Below, one piece after another: positions 7,943-15,604 of a stretch of DNA of 64,000 nucleotides. Within the stretch, counting starts at the first letter, position 1, and every line of letters begins with the position of its first letter. The notes beneath the pieces are model-generated. The model was not told the DNA's origin. It saw nothing but the letters and a program-made list of their open reading frames with translations, and searched no databases. This DNA is from Clostridiales bacterium. GTDB taxonomy: Bacteria > Bacillota > Clostridia > Oscillospirales > CAG-272. Made by a program: the position numbers and the translations under genes. The DNA is taken from assembly GCA_003150035.1 (NCBI GenBank), contig QALR01000026.1, positions 155,626 through 219,625 of the forward strand, in the 5' to 3' direction.

Positions 7943-10000
7943 ATGCTCACGCAAAGACTCGCGGTATTTCTTCCGGAAGAAGATGCGGCAAACCAAAAAT
8001 ACATAGACGAATGGCTACGCATCGTAAAGGAAAATCCCGATTCCTGCCATGAAATATGGCTTACTACCGCACTCGGCTATCCGACGCTGGAAAGACACAG
8101 GGAGATTGCGGCGTACTATAAACAGATTTCTGAAAAATTTCGAAACGCAGGAATCCGTGTCTCCCTGCAAATCAATAACACGCTCGGTCATGGAGAATTT
8201 ATCCGCCTGCGGGACTGCTCGGGACTTGTCAACGGCCACACACATCCAGAAACCATGGTGTCCCCGAGCGGAGTCACATCTCCGTATTGCTTCTGCTGGA
8301 GGGGAGAAACCTTTATTCAGTACAACAAAGAGGTCGCGGCGGCGTATGCCGGATTCCATCCGTATCGGATATGGTTTGACGATGATCTGCGGGCCATGCA
8401 TCACCATCCGGTAGAACGCGGCTGCTTCTGTGACCATTGTATCGAGACCTTCAATAAGGAATATTCGCACACATTCTCAAGAGAAGAGCTGATTTTTGCC
8501 GTCAATCGCGGAGATATCTCGGTCAGAAAAGAATGGATACAGTTTATCCGTGACGGACTTTATCATTTTACTTATGAAATCGCAAAAGCTGCCGTCCGGG
8601 TTTCCCCCGACGTCCGGTTCGGGCTTCAATACGGCCCGAACCGCCGTTATACGGGATACGGCTATGATTTTCTCTTTGACGCCATGCGCGACGCTTCGGG
8701 AAAAGGGGTCGGTTTCCGGCCGGGAGGCGGAGCGTTTGACGACAACAATCCCTTCGATTTTATCAAAAAAGCCAGGATATTGGAGTGGCAAATAGTCGAG
8801 ACCCCCGATTATATCGACGATATTCGTCCGGAGATCGAGTGCATACCAGACGTTGCCTATAATAAATCGGCAAACGGCATCGTGTTTGAGTCCGACCTTT
8901 ATTTTGCCTACGGGGCGACTGCGATGAGCTATGCCATGATGAACCGCGAACACGAACCGCTATCCTACCACGCAAAGGAATTTGCTCTGTTTTCGAAGCA
9001 CAGCGAATATTGGAAAAGACTTTCCGGAATCAACGCAAGAACTAGCCATTCCGGTGTCGAGATCGCAGTATCGAAGCAGTCGTATCTCCGACCACTCGGA
9101 GAAAACGAGGCGGATTTCCGGTTTGAAATGGAATATTATGACGTGGGATTTTCCCCGATACTGGGCATGCCACTCACTTTCCGCTCCGGCGATCGGGATA
9201 AAATTTATTGCCTTACCGGAGAAAATGCGATTGGGCTTTCCGACGACGACGTAAGAGAGCTGCTCGCACGACCGGTTTTTGCCGACGGAAGGAGCATAAA
9301 AAGGCTGATGGAAAGGGGATTTGACGTTTTCGGCGTCGAAGCGTATGAAACCTCCGTTCTTATGCTCTCTGAGCAGTTCCTGCCCTGCGCCGTAAACGAG
9401 GGCATTCATGCGCCGCGTTGGGACAAGCTGAATATCGATGCGCCCGGCTTTACTTTCCTGCCAAAATCTGATAAAGTGACGCCGATTTCCCAGTATTTCG
9501 GCGCGAATTTTACCGTGGGCCCTCTGTTCCCTGACAACAAAACCTATCCCTACGGCATTGCCGCTTTCACCGTCAAAACACCGTATGGCGGCACATGGGT
9601 GGTATTCGGCAACCAACCGTTTGTTTATACAAGCCTTGCGCGCCGCAATCAGTTCTTCTCCGCCATGGACCTTATCTCCGAGAAAAAATCGCTGAAAGCG
9701 AAGCTTCTTGAACCGCTCAAAGCAGTTGTCCTGCCCCGGGTGAATGACGAAGACAAGGTTCTGTGTGTTTCCATTGTCAACGCAACGGTCGGAGAGTCTG
9801 GTGCACTGACGCTTCTCATAAGGAATCCGGAAAGCGAGCGGTTTTCTTTCCAAAGCGGCACCGTATCGGATATCCCGCTTTCTTTTGAAAAAAAGACAAC
9901 GGCAGAGGGCATGATAGAATATTTCGTTCATCTCCCGTCTCTGCCCGGATGGAGCGTCGGCACCGTTTTCTGTGAAAGGGAACCAAAAGAAAGGACCTGA
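7943..10000 (+). CDS. Unassigned glycosidase-like protein
   Basis: A 685-residue cytoplasmic protein with no signal peptide. It resembles large barrel-type glycosidases but I cannot place it in a GH family. The N-terminal region alternates strands and helices. WFDDDLR (residues 144-150) could supply acidic catalytic residues and is followed by CFCDHC (161-166), a Cys cluster like the metal site of GH42-type enzymes. The C-terminal part (from about 450) resembles a glutamine-amidotransferase-like or trimerisation domain. Start at 7943 is chosen for a GGTAGG site; an ATG 30 bases upstream is possible. Its position after GH27 suggests a role in glycan breakdown. The function is not established. 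Confidence 0.6.
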   Translation: MLTQRLAVFLPEEDAANQKYIDEWLRIVKENPDSCHEIWLTTALGYPTLERHREIAAYYKQISEKFRNAGIRVSLQINNTLGHGEFIRLRDCSGLVNGHTHPETMVSPSGVTSPYCFCWRGETFIQYNKEVAAAYAGFHPYRIWFDDDLRAMHHHPVERGCFCDHCIETFNKEYSHTFSREELIFAVNRGDISVRKEWIQFIRDGLYHFTYEIAKAAVRVSPDVRFGLQYGPNRRYTGYGYDFLFDAMRDASGKGVGFRPGGGAFDDNNPFDFIKKARILEWQIVETPDYIDDIRPEIECIPDVAYNKSANGIVFESDLYFAYGATAMSYAMMNREHEPLSYHAKEFALFSKHSEYWKRLSGINARTSHSGVEIAVSKQSYLRPLGENEADFRFEMEYYDVGFSPILGMPLTFRSGDRDKIYCLTGENAIGLSDDDVRELLARPVFADGRSIKRLMERGFDVFGVEAYETSVLMLSEQFLPCAVNEGIHAPRWDKLNIDAPGFTFLPKSDKVTPISQYFGANFTVGPLFPDNKTYPYGIAAFTVKTPYGGTWVVFGNQPFVYTSLARRNQFFSAMDLISEKKSLKAKLLEPLKAVVLPRVNDEDKVLCVSIVNATVGESGALTLLIRNPESERFSFQSGTVSDIPLSFEKKTTAEGMIEYFVHLPSLPGWSVGTVFCEREPKERT

Positions 10001-10065
10001 CGGACAGGCGATAACCAAAAATCCGATTCTGTGGGAAGCTTGCCAGAGGGAAAGCAGAGGTATTT

Positions 10066-10254
10066 ATGGCATATTGCAAGCAATGCGGCAAGCTGCTGAA
10101 AAGCGACGAAGCCGCCATTTACCGCCGTCTGATTTATCGCGATGCAGAAGAGTTTCTCTGCATCGCTTGCCTTGCCAAAGAGCTCGGCGTGACGACGGAG
10201 ATAATAGAAGAAAAAATCCGCTACTTCAAACAAATCGGCTGTACTCTGTTTTGA
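10066..10254 (+). CDS. Small zinc-ribbon-like protein
   Basis: A 62-residue protein with two Cys pairs, CKQC near residues 4-7 and CIAC near 32-35, the usual arrangement of a small treble-clef or zinc-ribbon fold. The rest is helical and charged (ELGVTTEIIEEKIRYFKQ). AGAGG precedes the ATG. It follows the glycosidase-like gene by 65 bases on the same strand. Zinc binding is inferred from the Cys spacing; no function is assigned. Confidence 0.65.
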   Translation: MAYCKQCGKLLKSDEAAIYRRLIYRDAEEFLCIACLAKELGVTTEIIEEKIRYFKQIGCTLF

Positions 10255-10413
10255 GCAATAAAACCTGTCTGTTTTCTTTCATATGCCTGGGTTAAGTTCA
10301 GTTGAATCCATTATTTTGGGGGAAACGTCCTGTACAACCCGCTATTTAGGGAAAGATTGCCGATACAAAACGCTATAATAACCACTCTTATATAGTACAA
10401 TACTATACTGAGA

Positions 10414-10743
10414 ATGGGGGCGATAGCGTTGTTTGAAGAGCAATTTGTCAATCGATTAACAGAGCTTCGAATCAAAAAGGGTGTTTCCGCAAGAGAAATG
10501 AGCCTTTCCATCGGGCAGAGCGCCGGTTATATCAACAACATCGAAAACGGCAAGAATCTTCCTTCGATGACAATCTTTTTCTATATCTGTGAATACTTAG
10601 GTGTCACACCAAAGGAGTTTTTTGATTTTGAAAATCATGATCCCGGCGTACTTGCCAAACTTTTGGAAGCCATGAAAGCACTGAATGAAGAGCAGCTTGC
10701 GATTTTAACCGCGCTTCTCCGCTCATGGAAAAGCATCAAGTAA
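10414..10743 (+). CDS. XRE-family transcriptional regulator
   Basis: DNA-binding protein of 109 residues with a single Cro/CI-type helix-turn-helix at about residues 10-65 (LRIKKGVSAREMSLSIGQSAGYINNIENGK). The following segment IFFYICEYLGVTPKEFFDFE completes the five-helix domain, and the last 35 residues are helical. The annotated ATG has a weak ribosome site. A TTG at 10429 (LFEEQFVNRL) preceded by GGGGG is an alternative start. It stands alone between terminators; targets are unknown. Confidence 0.85.
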   Translation: MGAIALFEEQFVNRLTELRIKKGVSAREMSLSIGQSAGYINNIENGKNLPSMTIFFYICEYLGVTPKEFFDFENHDPGVLAKLLEAMKALNEEQLAILTALLRSWKSIK

Positions 10744-10773
10744 CGTATCACAAAAACAAAAAGAGACGGTCAT

Positions 10774-10803
10774 AAAAAGGACGGCATACCCCGTCCTTTT
10801 ATC
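10774..10803 (+). terminator. Terminator after the XRE gene
   Basis: AAAAGGACGG and CCGTCCTTTT form a 10-bp stem with a 6-base loop. Confidence 0.85.
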
Positions 10804-10810
10804 ATAATTC

Positions 10811-10856
10811 CGCTTGCTTTTTCCTATTTCTATGGGAAAAAGCAAGCGCCTTTTTT
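10811..10856 (+). terminator. Second strong hairpin terminator
   Basis: CGCTTGCTTTTTCC pairs with GGAAAAAGCAAGCG and is followed by CC and a run of six T. It lies 8 bases after the first terminator although no gene separates them. Confidence 0.85.
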
Positions 10857-11123
10857 CACATCAGACACCCATAATATCAGAAAGGCCTCTCTGAAAAATT
10901 CCTCGGAAATTTTCTGCGGATTTTCTATCGTCCCGCCCGCGCGCCGACACTTGTCGGCGAAAAACGGCGGCGCCCTGCGGCATCTTCTCACCAAACTCCT
11001 AAAGGCAACAAGCAGAAAAAATATACGCAAAAATTTTTGCCGGAGCGCCGCTCGCCTTGCGGGCACGCCCGCCGCGGGCGGGACAAATATACAGAAGCTC
11101 TTTTATGGAATATCACAAAAAGG
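10857..11123. other. Non-coding, palindrome-rich spacer
   Basis: No convincing gene. The segment is G+C-rich in its middle and holds a near-perfect palindrome CGCCGACA-CT-TGTCGGCG (10942-10959) and a CCCGCC/GGCGGG-rich stretch near 11068-11082. Short open frames here are basic shadow translations. It lies between tandem rightward terminators and the end of a leftward operon. Confidence 0.5.
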
Positions 11124-11156
11124 AAGCGGGCAGAGTTTCTGCCCGCTTTTTTACCG
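11124..11156 (-). terminator. Bidirectional terminator, end of amino-sugar operon
   Basis: AGCGGGCAGA and TCTGCCCGCT form a 10-bp stem with a 3-base loop and T-runs on both strands. The stop codon of the leftward TIGR04076 gene lies in its flank. Confidence 0.85.
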
Positions 11157-11495
11157 TATCGGCGTATAATCGATATGGGATGTCTCGTCTGTTGCCTCTA
11201 ACTTAAAAATCACAGGACGAAGTCCGTCGTTGCAGCAACAAATGGCAACTCCCGGCGTCCGTATCCAATCTCCGTAGTAGAAGACATCCGAGCCGGCGCC
11301 ATGGGCAAGCGCGAACACATACTGGTAAATCGCTTTCCACGCCTCGTCACAAAAGCCCTCCGGCTTTGCATAGTCCGCATAGAACACCTGGCCCTCCCGC
11401 AGCATCGGACAGGCGGATAGTCCCGCGACGCCGTATTCCTGCGCAAGCTTTTGATTCAGCGTCGTTTCGAGCACCGTGATCTTCACTTTTTTCAT
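11151..11495 (-). CDS. TIGR04076 family protein
   Basis: A 114-residue protein of the TIGR04076 family, which is common in Clostridia and has no known function. Recognisable features are the start MKKVKITVLETT, the CPMLREGQVF segment, and the CCCNDGLRPVIFKLE end with a Cys triplet. It overlaps the AGE-family epimerase gene by the 4-base ATGA type and has its own GGAGGAG site, so the two are translated together. Its placement as the last gene of an amino-sugar operon is the only clue to its role. Confidence 0.8.
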   Translation of the reverse strand: MKKVKITVLETTLNQKLAQEYGVAGLSACPMLREGQVFYADYAKPEGFCDEAWKAIYQYVFALAHGAGSDVFYYGDWIRTPGVAICCCNDGLRPVIFKLEATDETSHIDYTPIR

Positions 11496-12778
11496 AGCAG
11501 CTCCTCCCTATCCTTAGGATCTATTTGCCCTGAGCTTTTCTCACAAAGCTCAAGGATGAAAATCAAGTTCCGCATAATATGGAACGGATCCTTGACCGGC
11601 AGCGCGACAATCCGATTTTCCGGATGGCCGGCACGATCCCGAATCTGGATCCATTCCCCGCGGTCATTTTCTCTGTTCGGAAAGGTGGAAAAGGTATAGT
11701 CTTTTACCTTCCGGTACCAAGTCAGCATTCCTTCGTCATCGCTGAAAAGCATGGTCGAATATAGCGCCTCCGAATGCGGCCACCAAAGCTTTGACATATT
11801 GTCTCCCGTGACCTTTTTCACCATCGGCTCCGACGCATCGGGAATTTCCCCATGCGGTGCGCTCCCGTCCATATCAGCAAACAGGCGAATGCCGCCGTAT
11901 TCCCCGTCCCATCCGAGAGAAAGCGTTTTAGAAAGCAGCGCGGCCGTTTTTTTCATATGCGCCGCATCCCCGGCAAGCGCCCATTCCGTATGCAAAAACC
12001 AACAATCCTCGATGGTGTGCCCGGGATTGATATATCTTCCGAGCAGGGTCTTTTCATCAAAGCCGCCTTCCTGCGGAATCATTTCATGCAGGATCCCGTT
12101 CTCATCAACAAAATGGTCAAACACGTCTCTGGCAAACGCATATGCTGCGCGGGACACTTCGGAAGCCTCCGGATCGCCGAATGCCTTCATCGCGTCGGCG
12201 AGCGTCCGGGAAGTATTGGTAAAAATCATCGGAAGCCCGTGCGTCCGATAACCGTGCGGCACCGGATACGGATCGGTGCGGAAGTTTCCCGCCTCATACC
12301 GTCTCCGTGCCGTCTGATACAGCGTTTTCGCAAAATCCAAGGCAGGGCGGCTGTCAGCCGCCAAGGCGTATTCGGCAAGCCCGATTATCACAAAGCAGTC
12401 GGCATACAGGCTGGTATCATAGACCCCGTCTATTGCCTTGTGGGTACCGTCGCGTTCTGTCAGAAACACACAATTTCCGGACGGCAAAAGCGCATGCTCC
12501 ATTAAAAAGCGCGCCGTTTTCTGCGCTCCCCCCCGCAGCGCCTCGCGCCGTTTCCCTGTCAGCTCCCCTCTTCCAAGAAGTCTGGAAAGCACCCAAAGGA
12601 TACGTCCCTGCGACCATATGTATTTATCCTCAGAAAGAAGCTGTCCTCCGTTCCCGGAAAAGCAAGTAAAGAAGCCGCCGTATTCAGAGTCCGGCGCATA
12701 GACCTCCCAAAACGGCAAAATCCGCTCGTATAGCTCTGACAAATAGAAATCTTTTTCCCTTATAAGCGTCTTATTCAT
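11492..12778 (-). CDS. AGE-family (N-acylglucosamine 2-epimerase-like) protein
   Basis: Cytoplasmic (alpha/alpha)6-barrel protein of 428 residues in the N-acylglucosamine/cellobiose 2-epimerase superfamily. Family motifs are IWSQGRILWVLSRL near residue 55, NPGHTIEDCWFLH near 250, which carries a catalytic-type His, and KLWWPHSEALYS near 335, which carries the second His. Members interconvert GlcNAc and ManNAc or epimerise disaccharides. The nearby NagB-like and NagA genes favour an amino-sugar substrate, but this is inferred. It starts 10 bases after the preceding gene with an AAAGGGG site. Confidence 0.85.
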   Translation of the reverse strand: MNKTLIREKDFYLSELYERILPFWEVYAPDSEYGGFFTCFSGNGGQLLSEDKYIWSQGRILWVLSRLLGRGELTGKRREALRGGAQKTARFLMEHALLPSGNCVFLTERDGTHKAIDGVYDTSLYADCFVIIGLAEYALAADSRPALDFAKTLYQTARRRYEAGNFRTDPYPVPHGYRTHGLPMIFTNTSRTLADAMKAFGDPEASEVSRAAYAFARDVFDHFVDENGILHEMIPQEGGFDEKTLLGRYINPGHTIEDCWFLHTEWALAGDAAHMKKTAALLSKTLSLGWDGEYGGIRLFADMDGSAPHGEIPDASEPMVKKVTGDNMSKLWWPHSEALYSTMLFSDDEGMLTWYRKVKDYTFSTFPNRENDRGEWIQIRDRAGHPENRIVALPVKDPFHIMRNLIFILELCEKSSGQIDPKDREELL

Positions 12779-12788
12779 GTTTACCCCT

Positions 12789-14495
12789 TTACCGCCGGTA
12801 AAGAATGCCCGGCTTTATCATGTTGGCATAAGCGAGCCCGGCAAAGCCGGTCGCGGCGGCGGCACAGCCTGTCCACGACTGGATGCTGTGAAGCCGGAAC
12901 GGAAGATTTCCCTTCGGGTCCTCCGCCATGACGCCGAGCTTTTCTGCATATTCCGGCGTGCAAAGAAATCTGCCGCAAAGCTCATAAAGAGAGCGGCATG
13001 TTTCCATTTCCTGCTCGCTCGCCCCGAGCGCGCCGCCGTATTTGAGAAAATCGCAAAGCAAAATCGGATTTCCCGCGCTCTTGGAATTGTTCCAGACATC
13101 CTGAATCGGCCACCACGGCGCATCCGCTAAGAAGCGCAGGATACCGGCGGAGCCAAACAGATAACGCCGCAGCGCCTCGAACAGCTTTTTTCGCAGCGTC
13201 TCGTCTTTCGAGAGGGCGAGCGCCGCACTGATCGCCTCCATCGTGTAGAAGCCGTCTCCAAACTCCAATACGTTCTGATAATGGTCATGGCCCGGATAGG
13301 TGCCGTCAAAAATATAGTTCCAGTTCTCGCCGTTCTCCCCCCACCGGTCGGAAAGCAGCGACACCGCATCCGCCGCCGTCCTTTCATAGCGGTCTGTGGC
13401 GATTGCCTCTCCGATAAGCAGCATGGAAAGCGCCGTCGTCGCAGTCGACACGCTGTATACCTTCTTGGCGGGACCGTGAACCCATCCGTTATCAAAACCG
13501 CCGTTTTCCCTGCGGTAACGCATTGCCCAGTCGTCCAGATAGCGGCGTACAGCGGTGATATAGGAAGTTTTCTCCGGTTCCCCCGCATACCGGCACATCA
13601 CACAAAGGGCGGCGACCATGCTGCCAATATCCGCAAGATTCATCCAGTTGCCGCGTCTGACCTTGTCAAGCTCCTCTTCTGTCAGGGTCGCAGTCGGCGT
13701 TCCGCGGTACGCCTGCGTAAAACTGCCCTCCGGCAGCTGTTCTCCTATAAAGCGGTCGAAAATCGCCTTTGCCGCATCATAGTATTCCTCTCTCCCGAAA
13801 AGCTCGTATCCGGCAAGCAGAGTTCGCAGCGGATAAGAGGACGTATACCAAAGCCGCTTGTTCATCTCGTAATCGCCAAGGAAACCGTCCGCTGTCCGGT
13901 GCGCCATCAGCCATTCACAGCACATGGACAGCGCGCGCTCCGGGTCAAATACGCCGTGCGCCATCACTTGCGCCCTTGTAGGAAGCACCTCTTCCGGCGC
14001 CTCGTCAAACAGCTTACCGAAGGTCACGTCCCCCTCGGAGAGGATGTCCAAGCCACCGATAAAGAAGCCGCCGCCCTCGCGGCCTATCAAGTCTACCGCA
14101 ACCTGCCCTTCTCTATGATACAGGGGGATGTCCACCGCAAGCTTTTTCCCCTGCAGCACATCGATTTCCGTTTCCGAACAGGGCGCGCCCTCAAAGACCG
14201 CCGTCTCAGGCGTAACGCTGCAAACCCGGACCGTAAACGGCGCATGCCTCTCATCCGGGTCATAGAAGTGAAGCCGCAGAAGATATTCGCCGGCCGGCAG
14301 CGCCATACGGAATTCGGATTTTTCTCCGAATACAAAATCCCGGTAAGGCGAAGGTTCCTCTTCTCTTCTCCATTTATTTTTCAGCTCCGTCATCCACATA
14401 AAATGACAGGACTTATAAAGCCTTTCGATCTTCAAAAAGCCCTCGTCCGCACGGACGGTGCTGTTTCCGAAATCAAACCGTATGATCTCTTTCAT
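12789..14495 (-). CDS. Putative carbohydrate-active enzyme, beta-sandwich plus alpha-barrel
   Basis: A 568-residue protein without a signal peptide. Residues 1 to about 165 read as a galactose-binding-like beta-sandwich (IIRFDFGNSTV at the start, then MALPAGEYLLRLHFYDP). Residues 170-560 are repeated helices rich in Trp and Tyr like an alpha/alpha toroid of lyases or unsaturated glycuronidases (WLMAHRTADGFLGDYE, APWWPIQDVWNNSKSAG). I cannot assign a family. It lies between the NagB-like and AGE-family genes on the same strand, so a step in oligosaccharide or amino-sugar breakdown is likely. The ribosome site is weak (GGGGA about 17 bases upstream). Confidence 0.6.
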   Translation of the reverse strand: MKEIIRFDFGNSTVRADEGFLKIERLYKSCHFMWMTELKNKWRREEEPSPYRDFVFGEKSEFRMALPAGEYLLRLHFYDPDERHAPFTVRVCSVTPETAVFEGAPCSETEIDVLQGKKLAVDIPLYHREGQVAVDLIGREGGGFFIGGLDILSEGDVTFGKLFDEAPEEVLPTRAQVMAHGVFDPERALSMCCEWLMAHRTADGFLGDYEMNKRLWYTSSYPLRTLLAGYELFGREEYYDAAKAIFDRFIGEQLPEGSFTQAYRGTPTATLTEEELDKVRRGNWMNLADIGSMVAALCVMCRYAGEPEKTSYITAVRRYLDDWAMRYRRENGGFDNGWVHGPAKKVYSVSTATTALSMLLIGEAIATDRYERTAADAVSLLSDRWGENGENWNYIFDGTYPGHDHYQNVLEFGDGFYTMEAISAALALSKDETLRKKLFEALRRYLFGSAGILRFLADAPWWPIQDVWNNSKSAGNPILLCDFLKYGGALGASEQEMETCRSLYELCGRFLCTPEYAEKLGVMAEDPKGNLPFRLHSIQSWTGCAAAATGFAGLAYANMIKPGILYRR

Positions 14496-14564
14496 AAATC
14501 TGCTAGCAGTCCCCTTTTTCCAGGACTCTCTCCCTTTATTTTTTACGCCGCAAGCTCCGCTTTG

Positions 14565-15320
14565 TCACAGGGACAAAGCGCCTGCGCTCTCCTTGTCAAG
14601 ATACAGGACCATATCGCGGCAGGTCCGCAAAGCGGAGGCGGGGCAAGCTTCGGTAAGCGCGCCGCATACTGCATTTCGCACCGCTGCCGCCTTGCGCGAC
14701 GTCGGCACGATGCACACGTGATGCGCCGCCGCAAGCAGCGTCGGGACGGTCAGCGTTAGGGCATGCGTCGGCACAAGGGAAAGCGATGAAAAACAGCCGT
14801 CGTTCACCTGCTGCTGCCTGCAAACGGCGTCGAGTTCCACTACCTTCACCGCTTCCGTGTCGTGAAAATCTGCGGCGGCGGGATCGTTGAACGCAATATG
14901 TCCGTTCTCTCCGATACCTAGACACACAACGTCGATGGGAGACGCCGCAAGCAGTGCCCCATACCGCCGGCATTCCGCCGCCTTGTCGATAGCGCAGCCG
15001 TCGAGATAAGAAACACTGGCAAAGGGAACCTTGGAAAACAGCTCCCGACGCAAAAAATTGCCAAAGCCCTGCGGCGCGTCCGGGGCAAGCCCGATATACT
15101 CATCCATATGAAACGCATGGATGCGCGAAAAATCGACTCTCTCATCCGCCGTAAGTGCCGCAAGAAAATCGGACTGCGACGGCGCCGCTGCAAAAATCAT
15201 GCGGATGCTTTCCTTCTGCGCAAGAAGCGACCGGATAAGAGCGGATGTCGCCTCTGCCGCCGCCGCTCCCATCTGCGCTCTTGTTTCATATATCTTTATC
15301 GTATAGGTTTTTTCAAGCAT
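14565..15320 (-). CDS. nagB: Glucosamine-6-phosphate deaminase-like protein
   Basis: Cytoplasmic aldose-ketose isomerase/deaminase of the NagB family, 251 residues. FHMDEYIGL holds the catalytic Asp, and LGIGENGHIAFNDP is the phosphosugar loop of true NagB. The enzyme would convert glucosamine 6-phosphate to fructose 6-phosphate and ammonia. The start is the ATG after GGGAGG; a longer frame upstream lacks a site. It is the first gene of a leftward four-gene run and is divergent from nagA, the enzyme that makes its substrate. The QQQVNDG segment is typical of paralogues, so some specificity change is possible. Confidence 0.85.
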   Translation of the reverse strand: MLEKTYTIKIYETRAQMGAAAAEATSALIRSLLAQKESIRMIFAAAPSQSDFLAALTADERVDFSRIHAFHMDEYIGLAPDAPQGFGNFLRRELFSKVPFASVSYLDGCAIDKAAECRRYGALLAASPIDVVCLGIGENGHIAFNDPAAADFHDTEAVKVVELDAVCRQQQVNDGCFSSLSLVPTHALTLTVPTLLAAAHHVCIVPTSRKAAAVRNAVCGALTEACPASALRTCRDMVLYLDKESAGALSL

Positions 15321-15463
15321 CTTTCCTCCCAAGCCGGACCCCTTTCCGCACAGAATGATGAACGACAGGAACCCTCGGCGCGTCCCACCGATATACCGGT
15401 GCATCAGGACACGGGGACCGCGGATTTCATACCGGACCTTCTTTTTTGTGCATTTACAGTTTG

Positions 15464-15492
15464 AGTATAACTTTCCACAGAAAAAATGTCAA
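15464..15492 (-). promoter_or_regulatory. Promoter of the nagB-like operon
   Basis: TTGACA and TATACT on the minus strand with a 17-base spacer. Confidence 0.8.
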
Positions 15493-15510
15493 GCCGTAAG
15501 GGGGAAAATC

Positions 15511-15539
15511 TTGACAAAAAACCGAGTCTCCGATAAGAT
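15511..15539 (+). promoter_or_regulatory. nagA promoter
   Basis: TTGACA and TAAGAT with a 17-base spacer, divergent from the nagB-like promoter, 18 bases from its -35 element. Confidence 0.7.
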
Positions 15540-15566
15540 AAAAAAAGAAAAGAAACGCACCTAATG

Positions 15567-15595
15567 TTTGCGTCCGTATCGGATACGGACGCAAA
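15567..15595. promoter_or_regulatory. Perfect palindrome before nagA, candidate operator
   Basis: TTTGCGTCCGTATC and its exact complement flank a single G, giving 14-bp arms. The palindrome ends directly against the GGAGG ribosome site of nagA and lies about 28 bases after the -10 box. It suits a repressor roadblock or an RNA hairpin that occludes the ribosome site. Confidence 0.7.
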
Positions 15596-15604
15596 GGAGG
15601 CAGT

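Noticed and set aside
8960..10018. 352-codon minus-strand frame opposite the glycosidase-like gene
   Set aside because: No ribosome site, Cys/Arg-rich translation without repeats or domains; the plus-strand gene has better codon pattern and context.
10310..10390. Imperfect direct repeat ACAACCCGCTAT / ACAAAACGCTAT before the XRE gene
   Set aside because: Only two copies with two mismatches; too weak to call an operator.
13281..14759. 492-codon plus-strand frame across the carbohydrate enzyme and nagB-like genes
   Set aside because: Spans two well-formed opposite genes and the gap between them; rich in Arg, Lys, His, typical of antisense frames in this genome.
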